64,000 nt of DNA from Aerococcus loyolae (GTDB lineage: Bacteria; Bacillota; Bacilli; Lactobacillales; Aerococcaceae), in the NCBI RefSeq assembly GCF_002871915.2, contig NZ_CP126958.1, forward strand, positions 496,001-560,000, read 5' to 3'. Under the pieces are notes generated by a model, which searched no databases, had not been told where the DNA came from, and was given only the letters and a program-made list of their open reading frames with translations. The position numbers and the translations under genes were made by a program. Shown one piece after another: positions 8,013 through 16,647 of this stretch; within the stretch, counting starts at the first letter, position 1; every line of letters begins with the position of its first letter.

Positions 8013-9833
8013 ATGAGTGGAATAAGTATTATTCCATTGGGTGGTGTTCGTGAAGATGGTAAGAACATGTACCTGGTCGAAGTCAACGATAAGATCTTTA
8101 TCTTGGACTGTGGCCTAATCTTCCCACCTGATGAAATGTTAGGGGTCGATATCATGATCCCTGATTTTACCTATATCATTGAACACAAGGATAAGGTAGC
8201 TGGGGTCTTTTTGAGCCACGGCCATGCCGATGCGATTGGAGCCCTGCCTTATCTCTTAAAAGAGGTTAATGTTCCCGTCTTTGGGACGGAATTGACCATT
8301 GAATTAGCTAAGATCAATTGTAAGAAGCGTGGGGTTAAGAACTTCAAAGACTTCTACGTGATCGATGATTCTAACGAGATTGATTTTGACGATGCCGTTG
8401 TTAAGTTCTTCAGTACGACCCACACGGTCCCAGAATCCCTAGGGATTGCAGTCCAAACTGAAGAAGGTAGCATTGTTTATACTGGGGACTTCAAATTTGA
8501 TTTGACGGTTGGTGATGGTTATAAGACCAGCTTTAACCGCATTGGCGAAATTGCCTCATCTGGGGTAATTGCCCTCTTGAGTGATTCCCAACATGCGGAT
8601 TCCTATTTTGAGAACACCTCGGAAGAAAAACTGGAACAGGCCATTTTAAAAGAAGTGGACAAGGCCAGTGGTCGGGTCGTCTTAGCCACGGTGGATAGTA
8701 ATATATTACGGATCCAACAAGTCTTAAATGTGGCGCGGGCAACTAACCGCCATGTCTTCTTATCAGGCGACCAAATTGAAGAAATTATCGATGTGGCCAT
8801 CCGCTTGAACAAGCTCACCATTCCTTCTAAGAACCTGATTCAGCCCAATGACAATTTAAAGAACTTTGCTGATGATGAAATTATTATCTTGGAGACTGGC
8901 GAATACGGGGAAATCTTAACCAATTTACAAGCCATGTCCAAGGGGTCACACAAGAATATTAAAATTCAAAAGGGCGATTTGGTCTTGATTACTTCGAGTC
9001 CATCCGTGGGCTTAGAAACCGTGATGGCGGATACCGAAGATGAAATCTATCGGGCTGGTGGCCATGCCTTACAAGTCTTATCAGCCTATAAATCCAGTGG
9101 TCACGCTTCCCCCAAGGACTTGGAAGTCTTGATAGGTCTCTTCAATCCAGACTATGTGGTGCCCGTGTCAGGAGAATACCGTCTCTTACACGCTCATGGT
9201 AAAATTGCTCAAAGCCTAGGTTATGATGATGACCATATCTTCCTACTTGAAAAGGGTGACGTCCTTAAATACGAGAAGGGCAAACTTCGCCTAGCCAGCT
9301 CAGTTCCTTCTGAGAACGTCTTGGTTGATGGGAGTGGGGTTGGCGATATTGGTAATATTGTCTTACGTGACCGCCGTATCCTCTCAGAAGATGGGATTTT
9401 TGTGATTGTCTTGACCATTTCGAGAAGCCAAGGTAAGATTCTTTCCCAACCTGAAATCATTTCTCGGGGCTTTGTCTTTATGAAGGAAAGTACTGATCTC
9501 CTCAACGCCAGCAAAGAACTGGTGCGTGAAGAGGTTGAGAAAGCCCTAGCTGATCCTAAAAACTTTGACTGGGCCGACTTAAAGGGTAAAATTCGCGAAG
9601 TGGTGGCTAAATACCTCTATAAGGAAACCAACCGCCGGCCCATGGTTTTACCGGTGATCATGGAATCATCTCACCGTCGTGGTAAGCGTAACTTTAAGAA
9701 AGAAAACCAAAAGAATAGTTCCAACCAAAAGAACAATTCCAACCAAAAGAATAACGCCAAGAAAAATAATAAATCGAATCAAAAAAACAAGCACAATAAA
9801 AATCACAAGCAGAAACAAGACGCAAAATCCTAG
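8013..9833 (+). CDS. rnjB: Ribonuclease J2-like metallo-beta-lactamase/beta-CASP protein
   Basis: RNase J proteins are 5'-to-3' exo- and endonucleases for mRNA decay and rRNA maturation; in Firmicutes J1 and J2 form a complex. The 606-residue protein has the metallo-beta-lactamase fold with S68-HGHADA: the last His of the HxHxDH metal motif is Ala74. That degeneracy is typical of the less active J2 paralogue. A beta-CASP domain and C-terminal domain follow. Residues about 563-606 form a tail of Lys, Asn and Gln with a repeated SNQKN unit. The position after asd matches rnjB in Bacillus. The start is supported by AAAGAGGAG. J1 versus J2 is inferred. Confidence 0.85.
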   Translation: MSGISIIPLGGVREDGKNMYLVEVNDKIFILDCGLIFPPDEMLGVDIMIPDFTYIIEHKDKVAGVFLSHGHADAIGALPYLLKEVNVPVFGTELTIELAKINCKKRGVKNFKDFYVIDDSNEIDFDDAVVKFFSTTHTVPESLGIAVQTEEGSIVYTGDFKFDLTVGDGYKTSFNRIGEIASSGVIALLSDSQHADSYFENTSEEKLEQAILKEVDKASGRVVLATVDSNILRIQQVLNVARATNRHVFLSGDQIEEIIDVAIRLNKLTIPSKNLIQPNDNLKNFADDEIIILETGEYGEILTNLQAMSKGSHKNIKIQKGDLVLITSSPSVGLETVMADTEDEIYRAGGHALQVLSAYKSSGHASPKDLEVLIGLFNPDYVVPVSGEYRLLHAHGKIAQSLGYDDDHIFLLEKGDVLKYEKGKLRLASSVPSENVLVDGSGVGDIGNIVLRDRRILSEDGIFVIVLTISRSQGKILSQPEIISRGFVFMKESTDLLNASKELVREEVEKALADPKNFDWADLKGKIREVVAKYLYKETNRRPMVLPVIMESSHRRGKRNFKKENQKNSSNQKNNSNQKNNAKKNNKSNQKNKHNKNHKQKQDAKS

Positions 9834-9852
9834 CATTAGAAAGGACTAAGTT

Positions 9853-10458
9853 ATGAAATCTTCCCAACGTTTAGTGATTATCGTTGAAGGCTTACTTTAC
9901 CTAGCCTTAGCTTTTCTTATTCAGTTAATTTTCCCAGCGGTTATTTCCGAGTGGGGAATTGCTTTAAGGATTGGCTATACCTTGCTGATTTACTATGCTT
10001 TCAGGCGCGGAAATTTTGCCGGAAGTTTCGCTGGCCTCTTGTTAGGAGCTGTTTCCTGCATTGGACTGGATAACCCGGCTGACCATATCGGTCAAATTAT
10101 TGGTATGATTATCGCTAGTGGTTGTTTAGGCATTGCGGGTCTCTTTGCTCGTAATTTACAACGGACCTTGCATAACCGTCGGATGGGGTCGGCCTATCTT
10201 AACTTGGTAACCGGTACTATCCTGGCATGGCTAGCCTATTTCTTAGTGCGTTTCCTGACTTATGAATATCTAGTCAGTGACCTTAGCCTAACGACCCAGG
10301 TTAACTTCCAACAAAATGCCCTGTCAGCCTTGGCGAATATTGTCCTTAGCCTGATTATCTTGATTGTGATTATGAATGTTTCGGCTAAGAACTTTATCCC
10401 TAAAAATACGCCTTATATATCAAGGCGTGAACGTTCTCGCTTACTGAATGATGATTAA
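9853..10458 (+). CDS. ThiT/YuaJ-like integral membrane protein (putative ECF substrate-binding subunit)
   Basis: A 201-residue protein with about six hydrophobic segments and a short basic end (ISRRERSRLL). The segment AFRRGNFAGSFAGLLLGAV, followed by a later LGIAGLFARN, resembles ThiT/YuaJ thiamine-binding S components. These work with the energising EcfAAT module to import vitamins. It begins 19 bases after the RNase J gene and is probably co-transcribed with it. No TPP riboswitch can fit in that gap, and the usual GGS loop of ThiT is absent. The substrate is uncertain, and it may be only a distant member. Confidence 0.5.
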   Translation: MKSSQRLVIIVEGLLYLALAFLIQLIFPAVISEWGIALRIGYTLLIYYAFRRGNFAGSFAGLLLGAVSCIGLDNPADHIGQIIGMIIASGCLGIAGLFARNLQRTLHNRRMGSAYLNLVTGTILAWLAYFLVRFLTYEYLVSDLSLTTQVNFQQNALSALANIVLSLIILIVIMNVSAKNFIPKNTPYISRRERSRLLNDD

Positions 10459-10476
10459 AGCAAAGACAGCCCAAGG

Positions 10477-10505
10477 AAGCTGGAGCACTGGCTCCAGCTC
10501 TTTTG
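10477..10505 (+). terminator. Terminator after the ThiT-like gene
   Basis: Perfect stem AGCTGGAGC/GCTCCAGCT with loop ACTG, followed by CTTTT. Confidence 0.8.
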
Positions 10506-10557
10506 CTTATTAGGGAAAACATGTCTTTTAGTTTTTATTTTTATTTATTGTGAAATT

Positions 10558-10566
10558 TGCTATAAT
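10558..10566 (+). promoter_or_regulatory. Extended -10 promoter of cls
   Basis: TGCTATAAT (10558-10566) is a consensus extended -10. The -35 region is only T-rich. The start codon follows 31 bases later. Confidence 0.65.
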
Positions 10567-10597
10567 CTTATTTAGTTTGAGAGAGAGGTTAGGATTT

Positions 10598-12058
10598 ATG
10601 ACCAATTGGGTAAATATTTTAATTATTGCCATTATTTTAATTAATACGGTGTCGGCGATTTACACGGTTTTTCGCCAAGAGCGACCAGTAGCGACGATTT
10701 GGGCTTGGTTACTTGTCCTAATCTTACTGCCGGGGCTAGGTTTTGTGATTTACTTTTTCTTGGGGAGGAAGATTTCTGATAAGCAGATCTTTCAATTGAA
10801 TGAGAAGGAAGCCATGGGGATGACCACCCTAGTCAACAAAAACATTGATGACTCAGGCAAACAACGTTTTATCTCTGACTATGATCCTGAACTGCAAGAA
10901 TTAATTATCTTGCTTTACCGCTCTAATTTTTCCATTTTAACCGCTAATAATGAGGTTGAAATTTTTGATGAAGGAAAGGAAAAAATTGAAGCCCTCTTAA
11001 AGGATATCGCGGCAGCCAAGCATCATATCCATATCCAATACTATATCCTTACTCCTGATGAGGTCGGTAACCGGGTCTTAGACGCCTTGACTAAAAAAGC
11101 CCAAGAGGGGGTTGAAGTCAGGCTCCTCTATGATGCCTTGGGAAGTCGTAAGTTAAAGGATAAGGATTTAGAACCGCTGCGAGCAGCAGGGGGAGTGGCT
11201 TCGGCCTTCTTTGGTTACTCGACCTGGATTCAAAATTTCCGCTTGAACTTCCGTAACCACCGCAAGATTGTTGTCATTGACGGGCGGGTTGGCTATATCG
11301 GCGGCTTTAATATCGCTAAGGAATATATCGGTAAGGGGCCTTTGGGTTACTGGCGCGATACCCATTTACGGGTAGTTGGCGAGGCGGTCCAAGCCCTGCA
11401 AAGTCGGTTTGTGGTTGACTGGTATGCCTCAACGGACGAGGATACTAGTCTCTTGCTGGCTGAACCTGAATTGGCCCATGACTATTTCCCCTTATTCCCG
11501 GTTGAGGATAAAGTGCCTATGCAAATTGTTTCCTCGGGTCCAGAAGATGAAACCGACCAAATTAAGATGGGGTATTTGAAGATGATTACCATGGCCAGGT
11601 CCCGGATTTACTTGCATACACCTTACTTTATTCCTGATTCACCGATTTTGGAGGCCTTGGAACTTGCTGCCCTGTCTGGTATTGAAGTCCATATCATGAT
11701 CCCATGTAAGCCGGACCACCCCTTTGTTTATCGGGCCACTGAATACTATAGTAAGGAAGTCTTAGCCTCTGGCGTCCATGTTCACCGTTATGACAAGGGT
11801 TTCTTGCATTCTAAGATGATGATTGTGGATGACCGGATTGCCAGTGTGGGGACCGCCAACTTCGATATTCGATCCTTCCGCTTGAATTTTGAAGTGAACG
11901 CCTTTATCTATGATAAGGCGGTAGTAGCTGAATTGATTGCCCAATATGAACGTGACTTAGAGGATTCTACAGTTTTAACCCAAGAATACTTCGACAATCA
12001 ATCCGGCTGGAAGAAGTTCAAGCAAAAAGGCTCCCGTCTCTTAGCACCGATTTTATAA
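10598..12058 (+). CDS. cls: Cardiolipin synthase
   Basis: This membrane enzyme joins two phosphatidylglycerol molecules into cardiolipin and glycerol. Two N-terminal transmembrane segments (about residues 4-25 and 33-55, the second ending in IYFFLGRK) precede two phospholipase D motifs: HRKIVVIDGRVGYIGG and HSKMMIVDDRIASVGTAN. The 486-residue length fits the family. The start chosen is the ATG at 10598, preceded by an AGG-rich site; the upstream extension would run across the promoter's -10. A family A repeat starts 7 bases after the stop. Confidence 0.93.
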   Translation: MTNWVNILIIAIILINTVSAIYTVFRQERPVATIWAWLLVLILLPGLGFVIYFFLGRKISDKQIFQLNEKEAMGMTTLVNKNIDDSGKQRFISDYDPELQELIILLYRSNFSILTANNEVEIFDEGKEKIEALLKDIAAAKHHIHIQYYILTPDEVGNRVLDALTKKAQEGVEVRLLYDALGSRKLKDKDLEPLRAAGGVASAFFGYSTWIQNFRLNFRNHRKIVVIDGRVGYIGGFNIAKEYIGKGPLGYWRDTHLRVVGEAVQALQSRFVVDWYASTDEDTSLLLAEPELAHDYFPLFPVEDKVPMQIVSSGPEDETDQIKMGYLKMITMARSRIYLHTPYFIPDSPILEALELAALSGIEVHIMIPCKPDHPFVYRATEYYSKEVLASGVHVHRYDKGFLHSKMMIVDDRIASVGTANFDIRSFRLNFEVNAFIYDKAVVAELIAQYERDLEDSTVLTQEYFDNQSGWKKFKQKGSRLLAPIL

Positions 12059-12065
12059 AACTTAA

Positions 12066-12240
12066 GAGCATTCGTTCTGCTTTTGAAATTTAGTCGTTTA
12101 GAAGCCATGGCATCGGTTGGGGCCAAGGTCCCTCACCTAGCGAGCTTCAAAGGGATCGTAAGGCTAAAGCCTACGAGCCCTATTTCACATCGCTTGCTTC
12201 TTCATGGCTAACGACTATATTCAAAGCGCCACTCCTGCTC
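12066..12240 (+). repeat. Family A intergenic hairpin repeat, copy 2
   Basis: A 175-base element with the same outer arms as copy 1 (GAGCA/TGCTC, ATTTAGTCGTT / AACGACTATAT, CTCACCTAGCGAGCTT, CACATCGCTTGCTT). The inner stem differs in sequence but still pairs: AGGGATCGTAAGGCT with AGCCTACGAGCCCT. As with copy 1, it directly follows the stop codon of the upstream gene and precedes a terminator. With the next feature it accounts for most of the gap 12059-12463. Confidence 0.85.
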
Positions 12241-12294
12241 TAAGTTACTCGATGAAATAATTCTTTTAATAAATAACAATTGCCGGATAAATAA

Positions 12295-12375
12295 AAACCA
12301 GTTTACTCTCTGGGGGATTTCTTAGTGCTTCGCTTAGGAAGGACATCAAGAAAGTGAGTAAACTGGCTTTTTCTT
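12295..12375. terminator. Long-hairpin terminator between cls and the SOS-box gene
   Basis: AAACCAGTTTACTC (about 12296) pairs with GAGTAAACTGG (about 12355-12366), followed by CTTTTT. The loop of about 45 bases has its own weak structure. It lies between convergent genes and may serve both. Confidence 0.7.
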
Positions 12376-12463
12376 AGTTAAACGATGATTGAGAAATTAT
12401 TTTGGTGATGGTAGAGGTTTTTATTTAGTAAAGTGATTGAATCAGGATGAATTAGTGCTGGCT

Positions 12464-12844
12464 CTAGGCATTGGGTTCCCAAATAGCTAAGATTTCTTGC
12501 TTAGGGATCATAAAGTTTACCTCGCTATCGATATCTTCAAAGATAACCATTTGACTTTGGGGATGGGAAGAATATTTTTGAAAATAGCCAAAGAGGGTAT
12601 CCTTGGTATACATATTGCCCATATTGCGTCTCACGGTAATGTAGACGGGGAGCTGTTGTTTTTGGTAATCCTTGATCTGACTGGATAGGGCGTCATTTTC
12701 TGAACTAGGCGCTAGGTCTGCAAGCTTTTCAGCGGGGTTTTTATTAATGGACTGTAACGGTCTAGCGACGTTTGTCTGTGAACTTATCGGGATAATGTTA
12801 TGAATTAAGCTATTCCATGAGAACGATTGACTTGGATTTTGCAT
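12464..12844 (-). CDS. Small protein of unknown function under predicted LexA (SOS) control
   Basis: A 126-residue soluble protein with an excellent AAGGAGGG ribosome binding site. The N-terminal half is polar and probably disordered. The C-terminal half (about 68-125) reads as alternating beta-strands: PVYITVRRN, TLFGYFQKY, MVIFEDI, EVNFMIPKQEILAIWE. This pattern is loosely like YolD-type proteins, which accompany Y-family DNA polymerases and are SOS-induced, but the match is weak and no polymerase is adjacent. Its promoter is overlaid by SOS-box-like sites (12883-12956), which is the strongest clue to its job: a DNA-damage response function. A division inhibitor is another possibility. No signal peptide or LysM domain was seen. 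Confidence 0.75.
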   Translation of the reverse strand: MQNPSQSFSWNSLIHNIIPISSQTNVARPLQSINKNPAEKLADLAPSSENDALSSQIKDYQKQQLPVYITVRRNMGNMYTKDTLFGYFQKYSSHPQSQMVIFEDIDSEVNFMIPKQEILAIWEPNA

Positions 12845-12882
12845 CTTAGACCCTCCTTAAATAATAAAAATAAACAATTTCA

Positions 12883-12956
12883 GAACGTTTGTTCTAACTG
12901 ATTTATAGTATAGCGAACGTTCGTTCTAGTGTCAAGTGGAATTCGAACAGATGTTT
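12883..12956 (-). promoter_or_regulatory. Sigma-A promoter overlaid by two or three LexA/SOS boxes
   Basis: On the minus strand TTGACA (12935-12930), a 17-base spacer and TATACT (12912-12907) form a near-consensus promoter. GAACGAACGTTC (12926-12915) fills the spacer and GAACAAACGTTC (12894-12883) lies just downstream of the -10. Both fit GAAC-N4-GTTC, the Firmicute LexA box. A third, more degenerate site, CGAACAGATGTTT, is at 12944-12956 upstream of the -35. Repression by LexA and induction by DNA damage are inferred. Confidence 0.8.
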
Positions 12957-12959
12957 TTT

Positions 12960-13819
<860 letters not shown>

Positions 13820-13821
13820 TT

Positions 13822-14046
13822 ATGATTATTTATCCATCGATTGATTCTTTGTTAAAGCAAGTAAATTCTAAATATTCTCTGTGTACCATTGCCGCTAAAC
13901 GGGCCCACGAACTTCAAGAAAACCAAAATCCGATGTTAACAGACTATCATTCGCCTAAGTATGTTGGTCAAGCCTTAGAAGAGATTAATTCCGGTGACTT
14001 AGGTATTGATCCAGATTCTCTAGCTAAGGACGAAAGCCTTAACTAA
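13822..14046 (+). CDS. rpoZ: RNA polymerase omega subunit
   Basis: A 74-residue omega subunit that stabilises beta-prime in RNA polymerase. The sequence has the family core [14 protein letters not shown] and a short acidic tail. It sits two bases after gmk with GGAGAGGGAG as ribosome binding site, the standard Firmicute pairing. coaBC, often next, is absent; a terminator follows instead. Confidence 0.95.
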   Translation: MIIYPSIDSLLKQVNSKYSLCTIAAKRAHELQENQNPMLTDYHSPKYVGQALEEINSGDLGIDPDSLAKDESLN

Positions 14047-14050
14047 TAAT

Positions 14051-14094
14051 AAGCACGAACAAAGATCGGTTAGCCGGTCTTTTTTTCGTGCTTT
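14051..14094 (+). terminator. Double-stem terminator of gmk-rpoZ
   Basis: Inner stem AAAGATCGG/CCGGTCTTT followed by a T-run, enclosed in an outer stem AGCACGAA/TTCGTGCT. Confidence 0.85.
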
Positions 14095-14110
14095 GAAAAA
14101 CTAGAGATAG

Positions 14111-14139
14111 TTGGAAGCTGATTTAAGTTTTAGTACAAT
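14111..14139 (+). promoter_or_regulatory. Promoter of priA
   Basis: TTGGAA (14111-14116), 17-base spacer, TACAAT (14134-14139), about 30 bases before the priA start. Confidence 0.65.
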
Positions 14140-14170
14140 AGATAGAGAAATAGCGGAAAGGAGAATGGAT

Positions 14171-16603
14171 ATGGTCTTAGAAAAGACAAGAGCCCCCCGT
14201 TTTGCCCGGGTCATTGTTGATGTTCCCACCATGCAGACTGACCATCCCTATGATTATTATATTCCCGACCGCTATCAGGACTTGATTCAGGTGGGCATGC
14301 GCGTCCAAGTTCCCTTTGGTGTCCGCCAGGTACTGGCCTATGTGGTGGAATTAACCGCAACTAGTGAATTTGAGGGTGAACTCAAAGAGATTACTAGCCT
14401 GCTTGATGACCAAGCGGTTTTAACTCCTGAAATGTTAAGTTTAGGCCGGGATATGGCCGAGCATTTGTTTTCTTATGTGGTGACTTGTTACCAAACCATG
14501 CTGCCCCGCTTGTTAAAGGTGGACTACCATAAGTACTTCGTTCCTAGTGAGACATTGACTTATCAACACCGAAAAAGCTACTTTAAAGACCAGGAAGAAG
14601 TGTCCTGGGAGGCGGCAGAAGAAGCCGAACAGTTAAAAAACCTTTTGGTCTTAAAAGAGACAGGCGAGGTGAGTGTTGACTACCGGGTTGCCGACCGCAA
14701 ACATTATAAAACTGAAAAATGGATCCAACCACTCCTGGATGCAGAACAATTAGAACAGGAGCGCGACCAACTTAGAAAGACTGCTAAAAAGCAAATCTTA
14801 CTCTGTGAAGTGCTCATGGAACTTGAAGGGCGGCGGGTGAGCGTCAAATGGTTGCGGGAGAATTATGACCTCTCCTTACAAACTATCCGCCGTGGCCAAG
14901 ATTTCGGCTGGTTAAAGTTGTTTGAGGTTGAAGTTGACCGTGACCCTTATGCTGACCGCTATCAAGAAAGAACCCAAGATAAGCCCCTCACCGATGACCA
15001 AAGTCAGGTTTACCAAGAAGTTAAACAGGCGATCAGTGATCAAGTCAATGATACCTACCTCTTGCAAGGGGTGACGGGTAGTGGGAAGACAGAAGTTTAC
15101 CTGCAATTAATCCGCCAAGCCCTCGACCAAGGGCAAACTGCGATTTTATTGGTGCCAGAAATTGCCTTGACCCCACAAATGGTGGCCCAGTTGAAGGGGC
15201 GCTTTGGGGACTTGGTCGCTGTTCTTCACAGTCAATTAAGTGTTGGCGAGCATTTTGATGAATGGCGGAAGATGCGCCGGGGGGATGCCCGGGTAGTCGT
15301 CGGAGCTCGGTCATCGATTTTTGCCCCGATTGATAATATTGGCATCATTATTATTGATGAGGAACATGAAACCACCTATAAACAAGAGGAAGCCCCCCGC
15401 TACCATGCCCGGGATGTGGCCAAGTGGCGGGCCTCTTATCATTCCTGTCCCTTAGTCTTAGGGTCAGCAACCCCTGCTCTAGAAAGCCGAGCCCGGGCCC
15501 AAAATGGGGTCTACCACTTGCTTAGTCTGCCTGGACGGATTAACGGCAAGGCCTTGCCGGCAGTCGACTTGATCGATATGCGGGAAGAATTTAAGCATAA
15601 AAATTACTATCAATTCTCCCGTTCACTCAAAGAAGCCATCGATCAGACTTTAAGCCAAGGCCAACAAGTGGCTCTCATGCTTAACCGGCGGGGCTATGCC
15701 AATTATGTCATGTGTCGGGATTGTGGTTATGTTTTTCAATGTCAAAATTGTGATGTTTCCCTAACCTATCATTACAGTGACCGCAGTTTGCAGTGCCATT
15801 ATTGTGGCTATAGCCGGCCTTACCCCCAAGTTTGTCCTCTCTGCCAGGGACAGCACTTACGCCCCTTTGGCAGCGGCACGGAAAAGGTTGAAGAAGAAAT
15901 CTACCAACTTTTTCCGGGCAAGAACTTGGTCAGGATGGACAATGATACCACCCGGAAAAAGGGCGCCCATGAGCGTTTGTTAGCCAAAGTGGCTAGTGGC
16001 GAGGCGGATATCTTACTGGGAACGCAAATGATTGCTAAGGGGCTAGATTTTCCTAATATTACCCTAGTGGGAGTGATCAATGCGGATACCTCCCTCTACC
16101 TGCCTGATTTCCGGGCTTCAGAGCGGACCTTTCAGCTCTTAACCCAGGTGAGTGGAAGGGCAGGCCGGGGTGACTTGGAAGGGCGGGTCATGATTCAAAC
16201 CTTTAATCCCGACCACTATGCCCTACAACTTGCTAAACACCACGACTATGACCGCTTCTACCAAAAGGAAATGACCTACCGCAAACTCAACCATTATTCC
16301 CCTTATTTCTATACCATCAGGTTGTCTATCTCACACTTTAATGAAAAAGATGCCCTAAAAGCGGCCTTAACCTTAGCTACTTTACTACGTGAACGTAGTC
16401 AGGGCAGTAAAGACTATGTCATTGGACCGAGTCAAAATGCCATTTCTCGGATTAAAAACCGTTATTATTATCAAATTTTGTACCAGTACCGCAATCAAGC
16501 ACACATTCAGCCCTTATTCCAAGAAATCCGTGACTTGGCTCAAGACTGGAGTAAAAAGAAACTCTATGTCTCTATTGATGTCGAGCCTTTATCTTTCTTG
16601 TAG
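14171..16603 (+). CDS. priA: Primosomal protein N' (replication restart helicase)
   Basis: PriA recognises stalled forks and reloads the replicative helicase. The protein is 810 residues with an N-terminal DNA-binding domain and Walker A GVTGSGKTEV. The DEEH box is in IIIIDEEHETTYKQEEAPRY, and HSQLS and NRRGY motifs follow. Eight cysteines bind two zinc ions (CRDCG, CQNC, CHYCG, CPLC). ATGs at 14165 and 14171 are in frame. AAGGAG is too close to the first, so 14171 is preferred. The open frame continues upstream through the promoter, which is not coding. It has its own promoter and leads into fmt. Confidence 0.95.
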   Translation: MVLEKTRAPRFARVIVDVPTMQTDHPYDYYIPDRYQDLIQVGMRVQVPFGVRQVLAYVVELTATSEFEGELKEITSLLDDQAVLTPEMLSLGRDMAEHLFSYVVTCYQTMLPRLLKVDYHKYFVPSETLTYQHRKSYFKDQEEVSWEAAEEAEQLKNLLVLKETGEVSVDYRVADRKHYKTEKWIQPLLDAEQLEQERDQLRKTAKKQILLCEVLMELEGRRVSVKWLRENYDLSLQTIRRGQDFGWLKLFEVEVDRDPYADRYQERTQDKPLTDDQSQVYQEVKQAISDQVNDTYLLQGVTGSGKTEVYLQLIRQALDQGQTAILLVPEIALTPQMVAQLKGRFGDLVAVLHSQLSVGEHFDEWRKMRRGDARVVVGARSSIFAPIDNIGIIIIDEEHETTYKQEEAPRYHARDVAKWRASYHSCPLVLGSATPALESRARAQNGVYHLLSLPGRINGKALPAVDLIDMREEFKHKNYYQFSRSLKEAIDQTLSQGQQVALMLNRRGYANYVMCRDCGYVFQCQNCDVSLTYHYSDRSLQCHYCGYSRPYPQVCPLCQGQHLRPFGSGTEKVEEEIYQLFPGKNLVRMDNDTTRKKGAHERLLAKVASGEADILLGTQMIAKGLDFPNITLVGVINADTSLYLPDFRASERTFQLLTQVSGRAGRGDLEGRVMIQTFNPDHYALQLAKHHDYDRFYQKEMTYRKLNHYSPYFYTIRLSISHFNEKDALKAALTLATLLRERSQGSKDYVIGPSQNAISRIKNRYYYQILYQYRNQAHIQPLFQEIRDLAQDWSKKKLYVSIDVEPLSFL

Positions 16604-16647
16604 GAAAACAGGGGACAGGAATTGCACTGAGGAGGAAGTTATTCATT

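Noticed and set aside
9834..9852. TPP riboswitch for the ThiT-like gene
   Set aside because: The gap to the previous gene is only 19 bases.
12464..12844. Antitoxin of a toxin-antitoxin pair
   Set aside because: No adjacent partner gene; neighbours are convergent cls and divergent gmk.
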